Assembly: GCF_000247695.1 (NCBI RefSeq)
Contig: NW_004624795.1
Coordinates: forward strand, 2,809,995-2,873,994
Reading direction: 5' to 3'
DNA from: Heterocephalus glaber
Lineage: Eukaryota; Chordata; Mammalia; Rodentia; Bathyergidae
DNA length: 64,000 bases
Shown here: positions 23,401-34,531 of the stretch, piece by piece
Position numbering within the stretch: the first letter of the stretch is position 1
How the letters are laid out: the number at the start of each line of letters is the position of its first letter
The notes under the pieces: generated by a model
Databases searched by the model: none
What the model saw: the letters and a program-made list of their open reading frames with translations, nothing else
What the model was told of the DNA's origin: nothing
Position numbers and translations under genes: made by a program

Positions 23401-26082
23401 AGTCTTCGGCCAAAGGGGTACATCTCAAAGGAGCCGATGAGGAGCCCTACTTTGGTGCGCATCCCCCAGCCCCAGGCCCCCGGGATGGGAGACCCACCCT
23501 TCTGAGCTGCCTGGGCTGGGAACACCCAACTCATGCGGGCACCTGTTTCCTCGCAGGGAGCCTCTCTGCCTTCGTGTGCCAGCACTCCATCATGGCCCTG
23601 GCCCTGCCCTGCCCGCTCGCCATCCCGCAGCGAGGTAGGTCTGGGCCCCAGGGTCGCTTCCACCTTGGCTGTGGACTATTTTACGGTTATAGTTAGAAGC
23701 GCCTGCTCTCGAACTCACGAGGTAGCCCAGGCTGGCCTCCAACTCGCAAGAGTTTTCCTGCCTCAGCCTCCCGAGTGCAAGGATTACACGCCATGACATT
23801 TCTTGAGCACTCACTCGATAGATGGTGCTGCCACTATCCGCCTTTCACAGATACAAACTCAGCCCTGAGGGAGGGGTCATTTTCAGGGTGCACGGGGCAA
23901 GCTAGACAAGGGGAGTTTCTGGGAGAAGACTCAGGGCCGGGAGCCCCAGATGAGGGATGGTGAGGGTCCCCACTTCCCGCAAAGAGGAACCTGGCGTTGG
24001 GGTGGGGTCAGAAGGAAGTCGGGGCCAAGGGCCTGGGAGGACAAGGTCAAGCATACATACGGTCAAGGCAGTGGTCCAGGACCTGGGGGGCAGGGAGGAG
24101 ACTGGGGTCACAGGCTTGCAGGCTGGGCCCTCGGGGACCCCCAGTGGCCCCATTTGTGTAATCATCGAAGTCCCGAGGCAGGGGAGGGAGATTGGTCCAG
24201 GGGACCCTGAGGGGTCCCTCATCCCACCTGCTCCTCGGGGGCCTGTTCCTTCGCCTTGGCTCAGAGCTGGGAGCTGCAGACGGAGCCGCAGAGCCCCCCA
24301 CAGACAGCCGGGCCTCCAGCCCCAAGAAATCTGCAGGTGAGTGTCGTGGGCCCTCCCCCCTGCACGTCCCAGCCCTGCACAGGCGCAGGCGCACACAGGC
24401 CCCGCCCATTGCCACCCCCAGCCCCGCGCCGCGTGCCCCTCACCCCACCAGGGCCCGGAGTGCAGGGGGTAGGGCTCACAACCCCACGGGCCACACCCAC
24501 CAGCCGGGGTCTCCGGGCCCCAGGCGCCTGCCCTGGGTGTCCTCTATGGGGCCATAGGTCTGGGTCCTGGCTGCTTCAACCCAGGAAAGAACCCCCCAAG
24601 GTCTAGAGGTCAGAAGCCAGGTGGAAATCCGCACTCCTGTGGGTGTCACCTCCCCATCCTGTCTTCGTCACCGAGGGCGGAGGTGTGGGCAGGGGTGGCC
24701 ATGGTCCGGACCAAAGACATTCTCCGGGACAGCCCCTCCCGGCCGGCCCATCTGGAGGTCACCACACACCCTGATTCCCCTCGTGGTCCCTGGCCGCCCA
24801 CCCAGCACTGTCCCTGGCCCACAGGCTGCCACACCCTGTACCTGAGCTCCGTGAGCGTGGAGACCCTGAGCGGGGCTCTAGCCGTGCAGAAAGCCATCTC
24901 GGCCACCCTGGAGCAGGATGTCCTCCCCACGCCCACCGTGGTCCACTTCCGAGTCACCGAGCAGGGCATCACGCTGACCGACGTGCAGCGGAAGTAAGGG
25001 CGTCACGTGGTGGGGGGCGGACCTAGCGCCGGGACAGCCCCTCACCGTGGCTTCTCCTCTCCCCGCCTGCCCAGGGTCTTCTTCCGGCGCCACTACCCAC
25101 TCAGCACCCTGCGCTTCTGTGGCACGGACCCCGAGCAGCGGAAGTAAGTTCAAGGCCTTGCCGCCCTCCTGGTGCCCTGGGGTTCTGGGATCTCGATGGC
25201 AGAGGGAGTCGGGAAGGGAAGGGGCTCAGGGGGAGCAGGGTTCCGGCGTGGCTGATGGCTCAGGACCAGCATGTTCCTCCCACAGGTGGCAGAAGTACTG
25301 CAAGCCCTCCCGGTAAGGCCTGTGAGCTCTCGGTGCACGGCCCCAGGAGGGGTCCCTGTGATGGGGCCCCAGACCCAACAGAGGGAGGCCCCATCCTGCC
25401 TCGAGTTCAAGGCCTTGGAAAGCTCGAGGCTGGATGTCACCATACACACCTGCCATCCCAGCACTGGGAGGCAGAGGCAGGAGGATCCCAAGTTTGAGCC
25501 CAACCTGGGCAACTTAGTGAGACCCTGACTCAAGCTAAAAACTGTAAAAGGGCTGGGAAAAAGTCCCTGATTTTAATCCCTAGTGCTGCAAGAATTGCAC
25601 GAGTCCAAGGCATTGGTGAGGACACAGACCCTGTCCTGGGGGAGCCCGGGTCTGAGGGAGGACCCTCATCTCCTGCAGGAGACACGGGCTCTACTGAGGA
25701 GCCTCGGCCTAGGGGGGGCCCATCCGATTTTCAGGGTGCCCCCTGCCCCTCAGGCAGCCTCCTGTCCTCAGGGATTGGTCCCCCGGGCAAAATGGAGGCG
25801 CAGAGCTTGAACTCGGGGCTCTGCGGGTCTGGGGGGAGGCAGCTCCTTCCTGCAGGGCGCTGTGGCATGGTGAGAGCCATCCAGGGGCAGAGGAGGGCCT
25901 GACACCCCCACCTCCCACACACACTGCCTTCTCCCTCCAGGATCTTCGGGTTCGTGGCCAAGAACCAGACGGAAGCGCAGGAAAACGTGTGCCACCTCTT
26001 CGCCGAGTACGACGCGGTGCAGCCGGCGGCGCAGGTCATCCGCCTGGTCGTGGCGCTGCTGCAGGAGGTGGAGCGGGTGTAG
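13846..26082 (+). CDS. TNS4: Tensin-4 (C-terminal tensin-like, CTEN), 12 coding exons
   Basis: The coding exons are 13846-14251, 18474-18861, 19905-20302, 21951-22037, 22311-22436, 23362-23454, 23557-23634, 24265-24336, 24825-24993, 25075-25143, 25286-25312 and 25941-26082. All junctions are GT-AG and the phases join to 2055 nt, or 684 residues plus TAG. The first exon opens [12 protein letters not shown] and later has [18 protein letters not shown], both characteristic of TNS4. A Ser/Pro-rich linker fills residues 1 to about 400. The SH2 domain starts near residue 416 ([12 protein letters not shown]) and keeps the phosphotyrosine-binding Arg442 in FVIRDSSS. The PTB domain runs from about 550 ([15 protein letters not shown]) to the end (VCHLFAEYD). 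As in human, there is no actin-binding tensin N-terminus. The family acts at focal adhesions, binding the integrin beta-1 tail, and the SH2 is reported to bind DLC1, MET and c-Cbl. The protein is somewhat shorter than human (about 715 residues) because of gaps in the linker. The frame is intact. Confidence 0.97.
14389..14427. repeat. (CA)n microsatellite
   Basis: About 19 perfect CA units lie directly before a reversed B1 element in a TNS4 intron. Confidence 0.95.
14430..14553 (-). repeat. B1-type SINE, reverse orientation
   Basis: It shows TTTTGAGACAGGGCTTCAC, GTTGCCCAGGCTGGGCTCAAA and CTCCTGCCTCAGCCTCCC. The adjacent CA repeat may have grown at its boundary. Confidence 0.8.
14815..14935 (+). 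repeat. MIR-like ancient SINE
   Basis: It has ACTGAGCACTTACTATATAC, then TTTTATGGAGGGAAAAACTG, the MIR pattern. Confidence 0.45.
17330..17415 (+). repeat. MIR-like fragment
   Basis: GCAGATAAGAAAACTGAGGC then TCAGAGAGGTTGACA is typical MIR 3' core sequence. Confidence 0.4.
18085..18225 (+). repeat. MIR-like fragment
   Basis: AAGCACCTACTGTGTGCCAGG and, further on, ACACTGAGGCTCGAAGTGACT match the MIR pattern. Confidence 0.45.
18365..18372 (+). promoter_or_regulatory. TNS4: TATA-like box inside TNS4, possible internal promoter
   Basis: TATAAAAG lies about 100 bases upstream of the second coding exon and is followed by a 14-base G run (18381-18394). If used, a transcript would start near 18.4 kb and run straight into that exon. 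The first in-frame ATG there (SMRPRG context) would give a protein lacking about the first 144 residues. This is inference only. Confidence 0.2.
18955..19042 (+). repeat. ID-type SINE
   Basis: GGATTTAGCTCAGTGGTTCC, CCTTACAAGCGCAAGG, CCCCGGTACC and an A16-like tail, in the intron after the second TNS4 coding exon. A few bases of the middle region are deleted. Confidence 0.85.
20303..21950 (+). other. TNS4: TNS4 intron between linker and SH2-coding exons
   Basis: The donor is GAAG|GTATGC and the acceptor TGTGTTCAG. It is mostly unique sequence with one MIR-like fragment and no further exon seen. Confidence 0.75.
20395..20500 (+). repeat. MIR-like fragment
   Basis: AACATTTACTGAGCACTTAG and CCCTGTGCCAGGTTGTAAGG match the MIR consensus in part. 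Confidence 0.4.
22690..22840. repeat. Diverged minisatellite with about 27-bp units in a TNS4 intron
   Basis: Successive units share the pattern CATCACGTGGGTGTGGTAGTT, CATTACGTGTGCTTAATAGCT and CATCACACGTGGATGGTATCT, preceded by more diverged copies. Most units carry an ACGTG core. Confidence 0.55.
23697..23800 (-). repeat. B1-type SINE fragment, reverse orientation
   Basis: It has GGTAGCCCAGGCTGGCCTCCA and CTGCCTCAGCCTCCCGAGTGC, inside a TNS4 intron. Confidence 0.75.
25430..25600 (+). repeat. Composite B1-like / ID-like SINE
   Basis: It shows CATCCCAGCACTGGGAGGCAG, CCCAACCTGGGCAACTTAGTG, then a degenerate ID-like half ending CCCTAGTGCTGCAAG. It lies in the last TNS4 intron. Confidence 0.65.
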
Positions 26083-29000
26083 GGGTCGGCGGCCCCTCCT
26101 GCCGGGACCTGTGTGGGGACCTGTGGGGCCTCTGCTCCAGGCTGGTGACGCTCTCGCGGTGGCCTTTGGGTCCACCTGCCCGGCAGTGGCTGGTGTCGCA
26201 CACCTAGACTTGCCGATGTAACTGTCCCACGCGTGGGAGGTGCGGGCAGAGACGCTGGGGCTCCGGCGCGGCTTCCAGGGCGTGTGGCCGCGGGTGGCCC
26301 CCGGCCTCGCGGCCACAAGGGGGCAGCAGAGAGTCAGGAATACTGAGGCCGGCCGCCTGAGACCGGAGAGCGGGAGCCTTTCCGCCGCTTCCCCCGGGAA
26401 GGCAGCCCTGGAGGCGCGCCAGCTGCATCCCAGCGGGCACCGCTGTCTCGAGAGCATCGCTGTGTTTGGCCGAGGCCGGGCCTGAGGGAAACATCAGATT
26501 GCGGCCCGGTTGGCTGTGCGCCCACCTGGCCCGCACTCGTCTGCAGGTCGCCCAGGTTCTCAAGGCTGCTGGGCCCGGGCCCAGCTGTGGGGCGGGCAGA
26601 GTCCTCTTGTCCCCCTAAGTGCCCATGTCACTCCCATTACCAGAAAAGAAAGTGTCTGTCGCCCCAGTGCCGAGGATGGGGTCCCCAACACAGGAGACCC
26701 CGTCAGACAGGACCGGGTTAGACAGGCCTCCCCCCTCCGACCACAGCTCCATCGGCCACTCTGCCCCCCTCCCCCGTGCCTGCCTCTGCCTCCGCTGGTG
26801 GCGCCGGAGCTGCTCGGGGAGTCCGGAAGGATCCCTGAACCCGGGTGACCCGAGCCACCGGCCCGGCCTGCCGCTGGACAATGGCCCCTTCATCCCACCC
26901 TGGGCCTTGGGCTCTCCCCAGCTCCTGCCAGCTGGCCACCCCCTCCCTCGCCTGTCCCTGGCGATGCCCCCTGTAGGCTGCAGGACGTGCAGGGTCACCA
27001 CAGTGCAGGGCCTCAGAGGATCGATTCCCTCCCTCCCGCCGCACCCTGGGGCCTGGGCCACAGCAGGGGCAGCTGGGCAGGGAAGGGGCCACCTGATGCC
27101 CACACCCCACGCCCTATGTCCTCCAGCGGGGGGACTGCAACCTCTCACCCGCACCCTGACCGGACTCCTGCCCTGTGGTCCCAGCCCTGCCTGCTCACAT
27201 CCAGCCCGTCTGAGCCTGCCTGGCCTTCACCCTGTGCCACCCAGGAGTCTGTGGGCTCAGAGCCAGGGTAGAGGGTGGAGGCTGCAGGTTCCAATCAGCA
27301 GCTGCTGTCCCCGTTCATGCAACCCGCACTTCCCAGCAGCAGGCAGGCTCGGCCGGAAGAGGGGCATCTGGGCAAGATCGGCTTTTCTCAGGAGGGAGCA
27401 GGGCACTGTTTCCACGGAGTTAACATTTGAGCTGGGTTTTCAAGGGTGGATAGGAGTTTGCCATGCAAAGAGGGGAAACCAACTTTTATTGGAGGGAATC
27501 CCATGTGCTAAATCCAGTGTGAGACACTTCATATGTCCAGTTCTGTTTTGTAGGAAGCCCCAGGGTCATCAGGAACCTTTTGTGCCAAGCTGAGAAGGAG
27601 TGTTTTTGAATGAATGAGGTTGGACACAGGACCACTTGTACAGTTGTGCAGGTTCTGCAGTGCACAATTGCACATGGCAACCTGCTTGGACTTCATGTAG
27701 GTAAGAGAGAGGCTTTGGGGCAGAGGAGGAACTGACAATTTGTGCTCTAGAAGCATGGCTAGGGGTGCAAGGAAGGACCTGAGACCTGGGGGAGAAGGGC
27801 TTGGGAGGAGGAAGTGGAGAGGACTTGGCCCTCAAACAGGAAGTAGGGGGAGGCTCGGGAGAGGGGCTGCAGCTCCCCACAGGCCGGGGAGGCACCAGCT
27901 TGCTCTGGGCCCAGATCCCTTCTCACATCAGTACCCTCAGGGTGTATGCGCAGCTGGCTTGGACTCTGTGTCCCAGGCTGGCCTTGAACTGGAGATTCTC
28001 CTTCCTCAGTCTCCGTGAAATCACTCTCTTCCTCTTCTAAAGCCACCAATCCTATAGCGTCAGGACTCCATTTAACCTCAGTGAGCCCTAAAACTCCCCG
28101 CCTCTTAAGTGGAATCACAGCGGGCTGGGTGAATTCAGTCAATATCCCCTCTCCACAGGGCCCCGCCTCCCCACCTGCAGCCCCGCTGGCCAGGAGGTGG
28201 CCCAGGGTGGGAAAGACCGAGGCTCAGTTTCCCCAGCTACCCAGCTCCCAGTGCGGAATGGGGCTGATGGGCCAGACACAGCCAGGCGGGACGTGCTCCA
28301 TGCTGTCCCCACGCAGACAGGGCCCCTCCCCAACTCGGCTGTGTCTTCTCCCATACCTCCCCTGTGCCCCTCAAGCCCTAGGACTTCTGTTAGATGTGGG
28401 ACCGCAGATTCAGAGGTTGGGTAGATTCCTGAGGGCGACTGTCCTGAACAGCACAGCAGGATTCGAAGCCAGGCAACGTGAACCCAAACGAGCAGAAGAA
28501 CCGAGGTCACCCGAGCCAGTCCCCTGCCTCCTGGGACAGCAGGATAGGCACAGGGCCGTCTGCTTCTCCTGTCTCTTACCCCAGTAGGGCCCAAGTCCTC
28601 TCCCCAGCTCTGTCCCTCACCCCGGCTGCTCAGGACGCTGGAAAAGCCACTCATGCCCCTCTGCCTGAAAGCAGGCACTTGTGTCCTGCAACCCCTGTCC
28701 CCCCAGGTGGCAACCTCTGGCTTCCTGTCTCACTGAGATTTCCTGTCTCGGGCGGCTTCTGCGCCACAGCTGTCCCCAGGCCTGCAGAGAGAAGCCGCCA
28801 GCCAGGGCCCCTTCCTTTGTTCATGTGTCCACCCAGCAAACATCTGCATGCCCGCTGTGCACATGAAGATAGGAGAGTATTTCCGAAAAACAGAAAATAG
28901 CAATCGGGGGAAACCTAATACAGGAAACAAACAAGCATGGCAGGAAGTAATGTGGAGGGAGATATTCTGCCTGGGACAGCCAGCAAGGAGTCCTCAAAGG

Positions 29001-29934
29001 AGGTGATACTGGGGGTAAAAGCTGAAGAGCCCAGGGCAAGAGTGATTGGCCCAAGGGAATGGCGCATGCAGAGGCCCTGAGGTTGGCATGCGTCGTGATC
29101 AAGGGGCTGAAAGGACCTTAGAGGAAATGCAGGGCCACAGGGAGACCCCTTCCACTGCCTTCCTGTGCCTTTGGAGCTGGGTGTATGCGTCCACCCTTGC
29201 ATACCCAGGTTTGTGGCCCCCAGCAGCCTCTTGTGCCCATACACAACCATCGGCCTCCCCTGGGGCTGCAGCTCTTCCTTCTTCCCAAGCCCTGATGAGC
29301 TCCTAAGCACCTCTGCTGCCCAAACGGCCCTTCCTATGTGTGAGATCACCCTGCTCCACCCTCCCTGGGGATGTTGGGGCAGAGATGCCGCCCTGGCCTC
29401 TGACCCATTCCTGCCCAGTGCTCATCACTGCCCTCAGGCGGGCCCGCCCAACCCTGGTCCCTGCCCCTGTAACGGGCACAGGAGGTCCCTGAGGCCCCCA
29501 GCGGGCCCTGCAGGGCCCATCTGCACGGGCAGGCCCTCCCCCAGCCCAGGGCCTTCTCCCCCCACAGCCCCAAGACTGCCCCTACCCAGAGGCGACACAT
29601 GCATTCTAGAGGCAGCCTCTGTTCTCCCCCGGTGAAAAAGAGAACAGGAGCATTTTCACGGTTCTCCAGGCCCCATTTGCTGTTTAGCACAAGCCCTCTT
29701 CGGAATCACAGCCCCTAATCAGCCTGGACGCTGGTGGCTGAGGCTCCCCAGAGAGGGCCCCCAGAACTGACCCGGGGCTCTGGGTCCCATGCTGGCCTGG
29801 CCTGACCCCTCACACTGCTGCGTCCAGCCTGGGGTCACTGAGCAGTCACATGTCGCTTCCAATGAGAACCCTTGGACTGCGGCTGAGAAATGAAGTTGGG
29901 AAACAGCTCAGCCAAAGGCAATTGAACTTTTTTT

Positions 29935-29947
29935 GGGGGGGGGGGGG
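29935..29947 (+). repeat. Poly(G) run after a T7 tract
   Basis: There are thirteen consecutive G residues following seven T residues. The tract is prone to length variation and G-quadruplex formation. Confidence 0.9.
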
Positions 29948-32084
29948 AACCCTCTATTGTCCAAGTAACGTTTCACGATTCTGGAAAATTGCGCTGATTT
30001 CCTGAGCAGTCGGCTCTCATTTCCCCCCTCCCAGCTGCCCCAGCCTCCGCGCTCTGGCTTCACTCAAGACAAGGAGCCGGAAGGGCGGCAGAGACCCCCA
30101 GGCCCGGGGAGGGGGAGGGAGCGCCTGTCCCCAGCTGTCCCCAGCTGTCCTCCCTCTCAGCCCTGACTCCCAGGGGCGGCGGAACCTGACTCTGGAGCAT
30201 CACAGTCCTGGGCATCCCTCCGTCTCAGCAACCAGCCTGCACCCGCCCCTCCTGGCCTCTGTGGGTGTTCGGGCTCTAGGGGTGCAGAGAGTGGCCCAGC
30301 TGTGCAGCATTTGTGCAGCTGCCAGGCTGGCAGGGGAACCGTCTGCCCCCTGACCCCAGCCTGGCCCTGGCGCAGGAACTGCTCTGTCTGCAAGGCCACA
30401 GCTGAGGTTGAGGGGAATGAGCCTGGGGCCACTCCAGAAAACCAGGGGACAGTGTGCCCCCCTTGGGACCTCCAGCTGAGCCAGGATTCGGGATGGCCAG
30501 GCAAGTGGTGCAGGGTGCCAGTCCCGGCAGGGTGGCCCAAAGGTGTGGGATTTGTCCTCAGCGGCCACCCCCCATCAGCACCCTATGCAGGCCAGCAACG
30601 TTCCAAGACCACCAGCCCAGAGCAGGGAGAAGAGGGAAACAGAAGGAGGAAGTCCAGCCCTGTCAAACAGGAACCTCGTGCCCCGCTTCCTCTGACCCGA
30701 CCCTGGCTTGGTGACCTTGGTATCCGGGCCTCACTGTCCCCATCAGGAAAATGGCCTGGGGGTCGGTGACTGCTTCCACAACCCGGCTTCTTGCAGTGCC
30801 AGCTGAGCCTGCCCGCTCCCCCTTGGCCTGGGTGGCCCCTAGGAAGAGGGCACTGACCTTCGCTGGAGAATTCAGAGTTGGCAAAGGGGGCCAAGAGAGT
30901 GGGGGACATGGCCAGCTATGGAAGCCACTAATCTCGGGCTTCTCCCCACCCCACCCCAGGGGACTTCAGCCGCCTCCACTAAAAGCAATTTGTCATGCCC
31001 TGAATTAAGTGATTCCAACAAGGGTTTAATTTCAGTTTAATGGCTCTGTTTTTATGTGTAATTAAATACCGTTGCATGGTGAAAATATGTTGTTTGACTG
31101 CAGAGCCCGCCTAAGGGCCCGAGAAGCCCAGCCCAGGCCCTGCTCCGGCCCCACCCCTCCCCGGCAGCTGGAGTTGCCAAGGTCCTGGGCGGTGGGCTGG
31201 GTGGTGCCTGCTGCTGCAGCAGAGCATGGTTCTGATTATGTGTCACGGGCCCCGACTCCTGCTCTCTGACCCCAATCTGCCCCAGCCCCGGGGACCCTCA
31301 GACGGGGGGCGGGAGGGGCCAGGTCACTAAGACAGCGAGGACCTAATGAGAGCCTGCTTGGCTGGGTGAGGTCTCCCTGCCCGCCCCTCTCGGGGTCCAC
31401 ATTCCCCCCTCCACCCTGAAGATCCCCCCATCTCTCACACACAGAGCCCTTCGCCCCGCTTCCCCGAGGACCACGGGCCGGCTCCTGCAGCCTCCCAGCT
31501 CCGTCCAGCCACTGCCTTGACTCTGGAGCAGAGGTCACCCCGCCATGGTGTGCAGTCCTGTGTCCCCCAGAAAGGGACTGAGAGGCGCCCCATCTCTCCC
31601 GTTCCCAGAGCAGTTGGTGGCAGAATCCGGCTCCGCGGGCAGAGAGCTCAGGACAATGGGCTTTGACAGGAGCTTGGAGGGGGCCGGTGCCCCGCCTGAG
31701 TCCAGGGGAGCCGTCTGTGCGCCCACGTTCCCTTCCCGCCGCGCAGGCCCAGCCCCCGCTGGCAGCAGCATCAGGGCTTGCTCTCCGCTGAGGAGAGGGA
31801 AATGGAAACCAAATGTGCGCAGCCCCGCACCCCGCACCCCGCACCAGCCGGCCCGGGGCCCGGAGGGCAAGTCCCCCGCTCCCCGCTTAAAGCCTGCACA
31901 CAGCTTCCCAGCTCAGCCGGGCCCTGGGGACCTAAGAGTCGGGACTTCAACACCTCCCTCCCACACCGCCCACGGTGCCCACTCCTGGGCAGCTCAAGGG
32001 GCTGCTCGAGGTCCAGAGGGTAGGCTGAGGAGGCCTCAGTGTCCACAGCTTGTTCTTTTCTTTGTTGGTTCCTTTGGTTTGGTT

Positions 32085-32220
32085 TGGTACGGGGCGGGGG
32101 GGGGTTTGAGACAGGGTCTCACTATGCGGTCCAGGCTGGCTTCAAACTCACAGCGATCTTCCTGCCTCAGCCTCCCAAGTGCTGGGATTGCAGGCGTGCA
32201 CCACCATGCCCAGACTGACA
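32085..32220 (-). repeat. B1-type SINE, reverse orientation
   Basis: It shows GTTTGAGACAGGGTCTCACT, CCAGGCTGGCTTCAAACTCAC and CCTCCCAAGTGCTGGGATTGC, in good condition. Confidence 0.85.
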
Positions 32221-32642
32221 TTTTCTTTTTTTGGCCCCTGGGATGTGGGGGAAGATGCCCAGGAGAGGGAGCAGACTTTGGGCAGAATGTGGATCCCCCA
32301 AAGCACATAGCCCCCGTTCTGCAGTGCCACACAGCTGCCTTCGGCCCTCAGAGGGGACCCTGAGGGAGGCGTGCTCTGTGAACATCTCCATCCCCGCTCA
32401 CATCCCACGTGAGCTCACACCCAGACACACACTCCAGTTCACACAGCCAGTGGGTCCACACCACCACCTGAGTGTGCGTCCCGCCCACACCATCACAGAC
32501 AGCCGGGCACCCCCAAACTCCCCCTGCCCTTCCAGCACCACTGTGCATGTTTGATGCAAGCACACACTCACATGCACAAGCACACATGGGCATCACAGAG
32601 GCGAGCCACACCCCGGGACATCCCTGTGTCTTCTTCCAGGCA

Positions 32643-32693
32643 CACGTGTGTCTGTGTGTGTGTGTGTGTGTGTGTACATGTGCAAGTGTGTGT
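32643..32693. repeat. (TG)n microsatellite
   Basis: It is a mostly perfect TG run interrupted by C, with a short imperfect extension (ACATGTGCAAGTGTGTG). Confidence 0.9.
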
Positions 32694-33093
32694 TGGGGAT
32701 TGAGCCCAGGCCTGGCACACACTGAGCTCCCCATGGAAGGAGACAGCCCCCTCGGGGCCCCTGCCAGGACCGAGGTTACAGCAGAGGGGCTTTGGGGGGG
32801 GGGTGCTTCCTGCACTCGGCTCAGGGACCTGGGACTTCATCGCAACCTGCACCACTTCCACCACAACAAGCCTCGGCCAGGGCCCGGGAATGGGGCTCTG
32901 AAGAGCTGCCAGGGGCCAAGGAGCACCTCTTTGTTCTTTACCTCTGGCCGCTGGCAGGCTCACAGCTCACCAGCCCCACAAGTACGAAGGCAGTGGGGCG
33001 GGCGCAGTGAAGTCCAAGCCTGGCAGCCCCTCTAGAGGCTGAGAGAGTAGGACAGGCCCTGGAAGACGGAAGAATCCATGTGCACACGAAGTC

Positions 33094-33278
33094 TGGCTGG
33101 GCACGGAAGCACACACCTGCAATCCCAGCTACTCAGGAGGCTGAGGCAGGAAGATTGCAAGTTCGAGGCTAAGTCTGGGCACCTCAGCGAGACTCCGTAT
33201 CAAAATAGAAAATGAACAGGGCTGGGGTGTGGCTCAGTGGCAGAGCACCCCTGGGTTCCAGTAGCTCAAAAAAAAGAA
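33094..33278 (+). repeat. Composite B1-like / ID-like SINE
   Basis: GAAGCACACACCTGCAATCCC and CAGGAGGCTGAGGCAGGAAGA are followed by the ID-like half GGGCTGGGGTGTGGCTCAGTG and a short A-rich end. Confidence 0.75.
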
Positions 33279-33283
33279 GCCAC

Positions 33284-33366
33284 AGGCTGGGGATTTAGCT
33301 CAGTGGTTCCGGCGCCTGCTGTGCAAGCGCAAGGTCCCAAGTTCAATCCCCGGTACCAAAAATAAA
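33284..33366 (+). repeat. ID-type SINE, CTGTGCAAG subtype
   Basis: GGGATTTAGCTCAGTGGTTCC, GCCTGCTGTGCAAGCGCAAGG and CAATCCCCGGTACC. It is immediately downstream of a composite SINE. Confidence 0.9.
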
Positions 33367-33769
33367 GCAGCCACACAGGCACAAATACTAAGCCTATGCC
33401 AAAGTCAAGGTGTCCCCACTCCCAAGGCCTCAGCATCAAGCGCAGCACAAGCCCCACGCCCAGTCAGGGATGTGGGCGTCACCGCGGGGGGGTGCGCTGT
33501 TGTCCCCCCACCCTGGCTGCAGTAAACCGAATCCAGATGCGGAGCCGGCTACCTGGTCCCCTGCAGGACGCCGAGCTCCACAGACCAGCTGCTCACGGCC
33601 CTGGCCTCCCTCCCTCTTCTCGGTGCCACCGCCTGCCCCCCGGGGGTCTGACCACCTGACTCTCCTTCTTCGGACAGGGAGGCTCCCCCTCGCAGGCACA
33701 GCTGGGCTGAGCCCACTCTCTCCACTCCGGGGCGCCTCTGTAAATAAGTCAACCAACACAATGATCGGG

Positions 33770-34531
33770 ATGTTTTTGGTTTTGTTCTGTTTTGTTAAAA
33801 AAAAAGAAAAGAAAGAATGAATGGAAAGAAAGACAGTGCAGGCGGCCAGCGGGTCCCCAAGTCTCCTGCCCTCCAGCCACGCTGCAAAAGCCCAGGGAGC
33901 AGGGAGCTACAAGGCCAGGAGAGCAGGGCAGGAGGCAGAGCCAGGGAAGGGGGTCCCCTGGCGACTGCATGATCACCAGCAGGGCCGGGAGCAGGACCCA
34001 TGCGCGGCTCAGGAAGCCCGGCCACGGCCTCCACGCGGCCACCCCACACCCGTGTGGTGTGCAGCCCTCCTCCGACTGCTGTCCCTCCCCAGTGCCGCAC
34101 CGAGGACAAAGTACCTGGGCCGCTGAGGGCCACGCCCCTGGGCCTCCTGGGTCTCCCTGCTCTCCTCTCCTCTCTTCCGGGAACTAGACTTCCTCCTCCC
34201 ACCCTCCCAGGGAGCTGGGAGGAGACTCCCAGGACGGAGAACTGGCGCTGGCACGTAGTACGTGATCAATAAATGTTTTCAGGTGGATGAATGAATACGT
34301 GAAAGAATCCAGGATCAATTGGAAACACGTCTGGGCTCCCCACTGTGTACTTGAACCTCTTGGGCTGTCTGAGCCCCAAAGGACACTGAGTGCACTTGTG
34401 TCCATAAATGCATATGCACTCGCACGCACACTCACACACACACACACACACACCCCAAGAGAAATTTCCGGGCCAACTCCAGCCCGGGAGCTCGGGGCAA
34501 TGCGGCACGAAGCCCCTTCCCCGTGCCAGGC
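33770..34531 (-). other. IGFBP4: Probable IGFBP4 3' UTR
   Basis: Reading leftwards from the stop codon, the sequence carries a CA repeat and, near 33.79 kb, a T-rich then AACAAAACAGAACAAAACC tract. I recall a similar tract near the end of mammalian IGFBP4 mRNAs. No canonical AATAAA was seen, so the end is uncertain. Confidence 0.35.
34432..34455. repeat. (CA)n microsatellite
   Basis: About 12 CA units lie just downstream of the IGFBP4 stop, within its probable 3' UTR. Confidence 0.9.

Larger units (their letters stand above)
26083..34531. other. Convergent interval between TNS4 and IGFBP4, including both 3' UTRs
   Basis: The interval holds the untranslated ends of both genes and intergenic sequence. 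I found no canonical AATAAA on the + strand that clearly ends TNS4. Several stretches (27.34-27.48, 28.8-29.1 kb) resemble very old repeats. Two AT-richer islands at 29.83-30.0 and 31.0-31.1 kb stand out. No extra gene was recognised. Confidence 0.5.
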
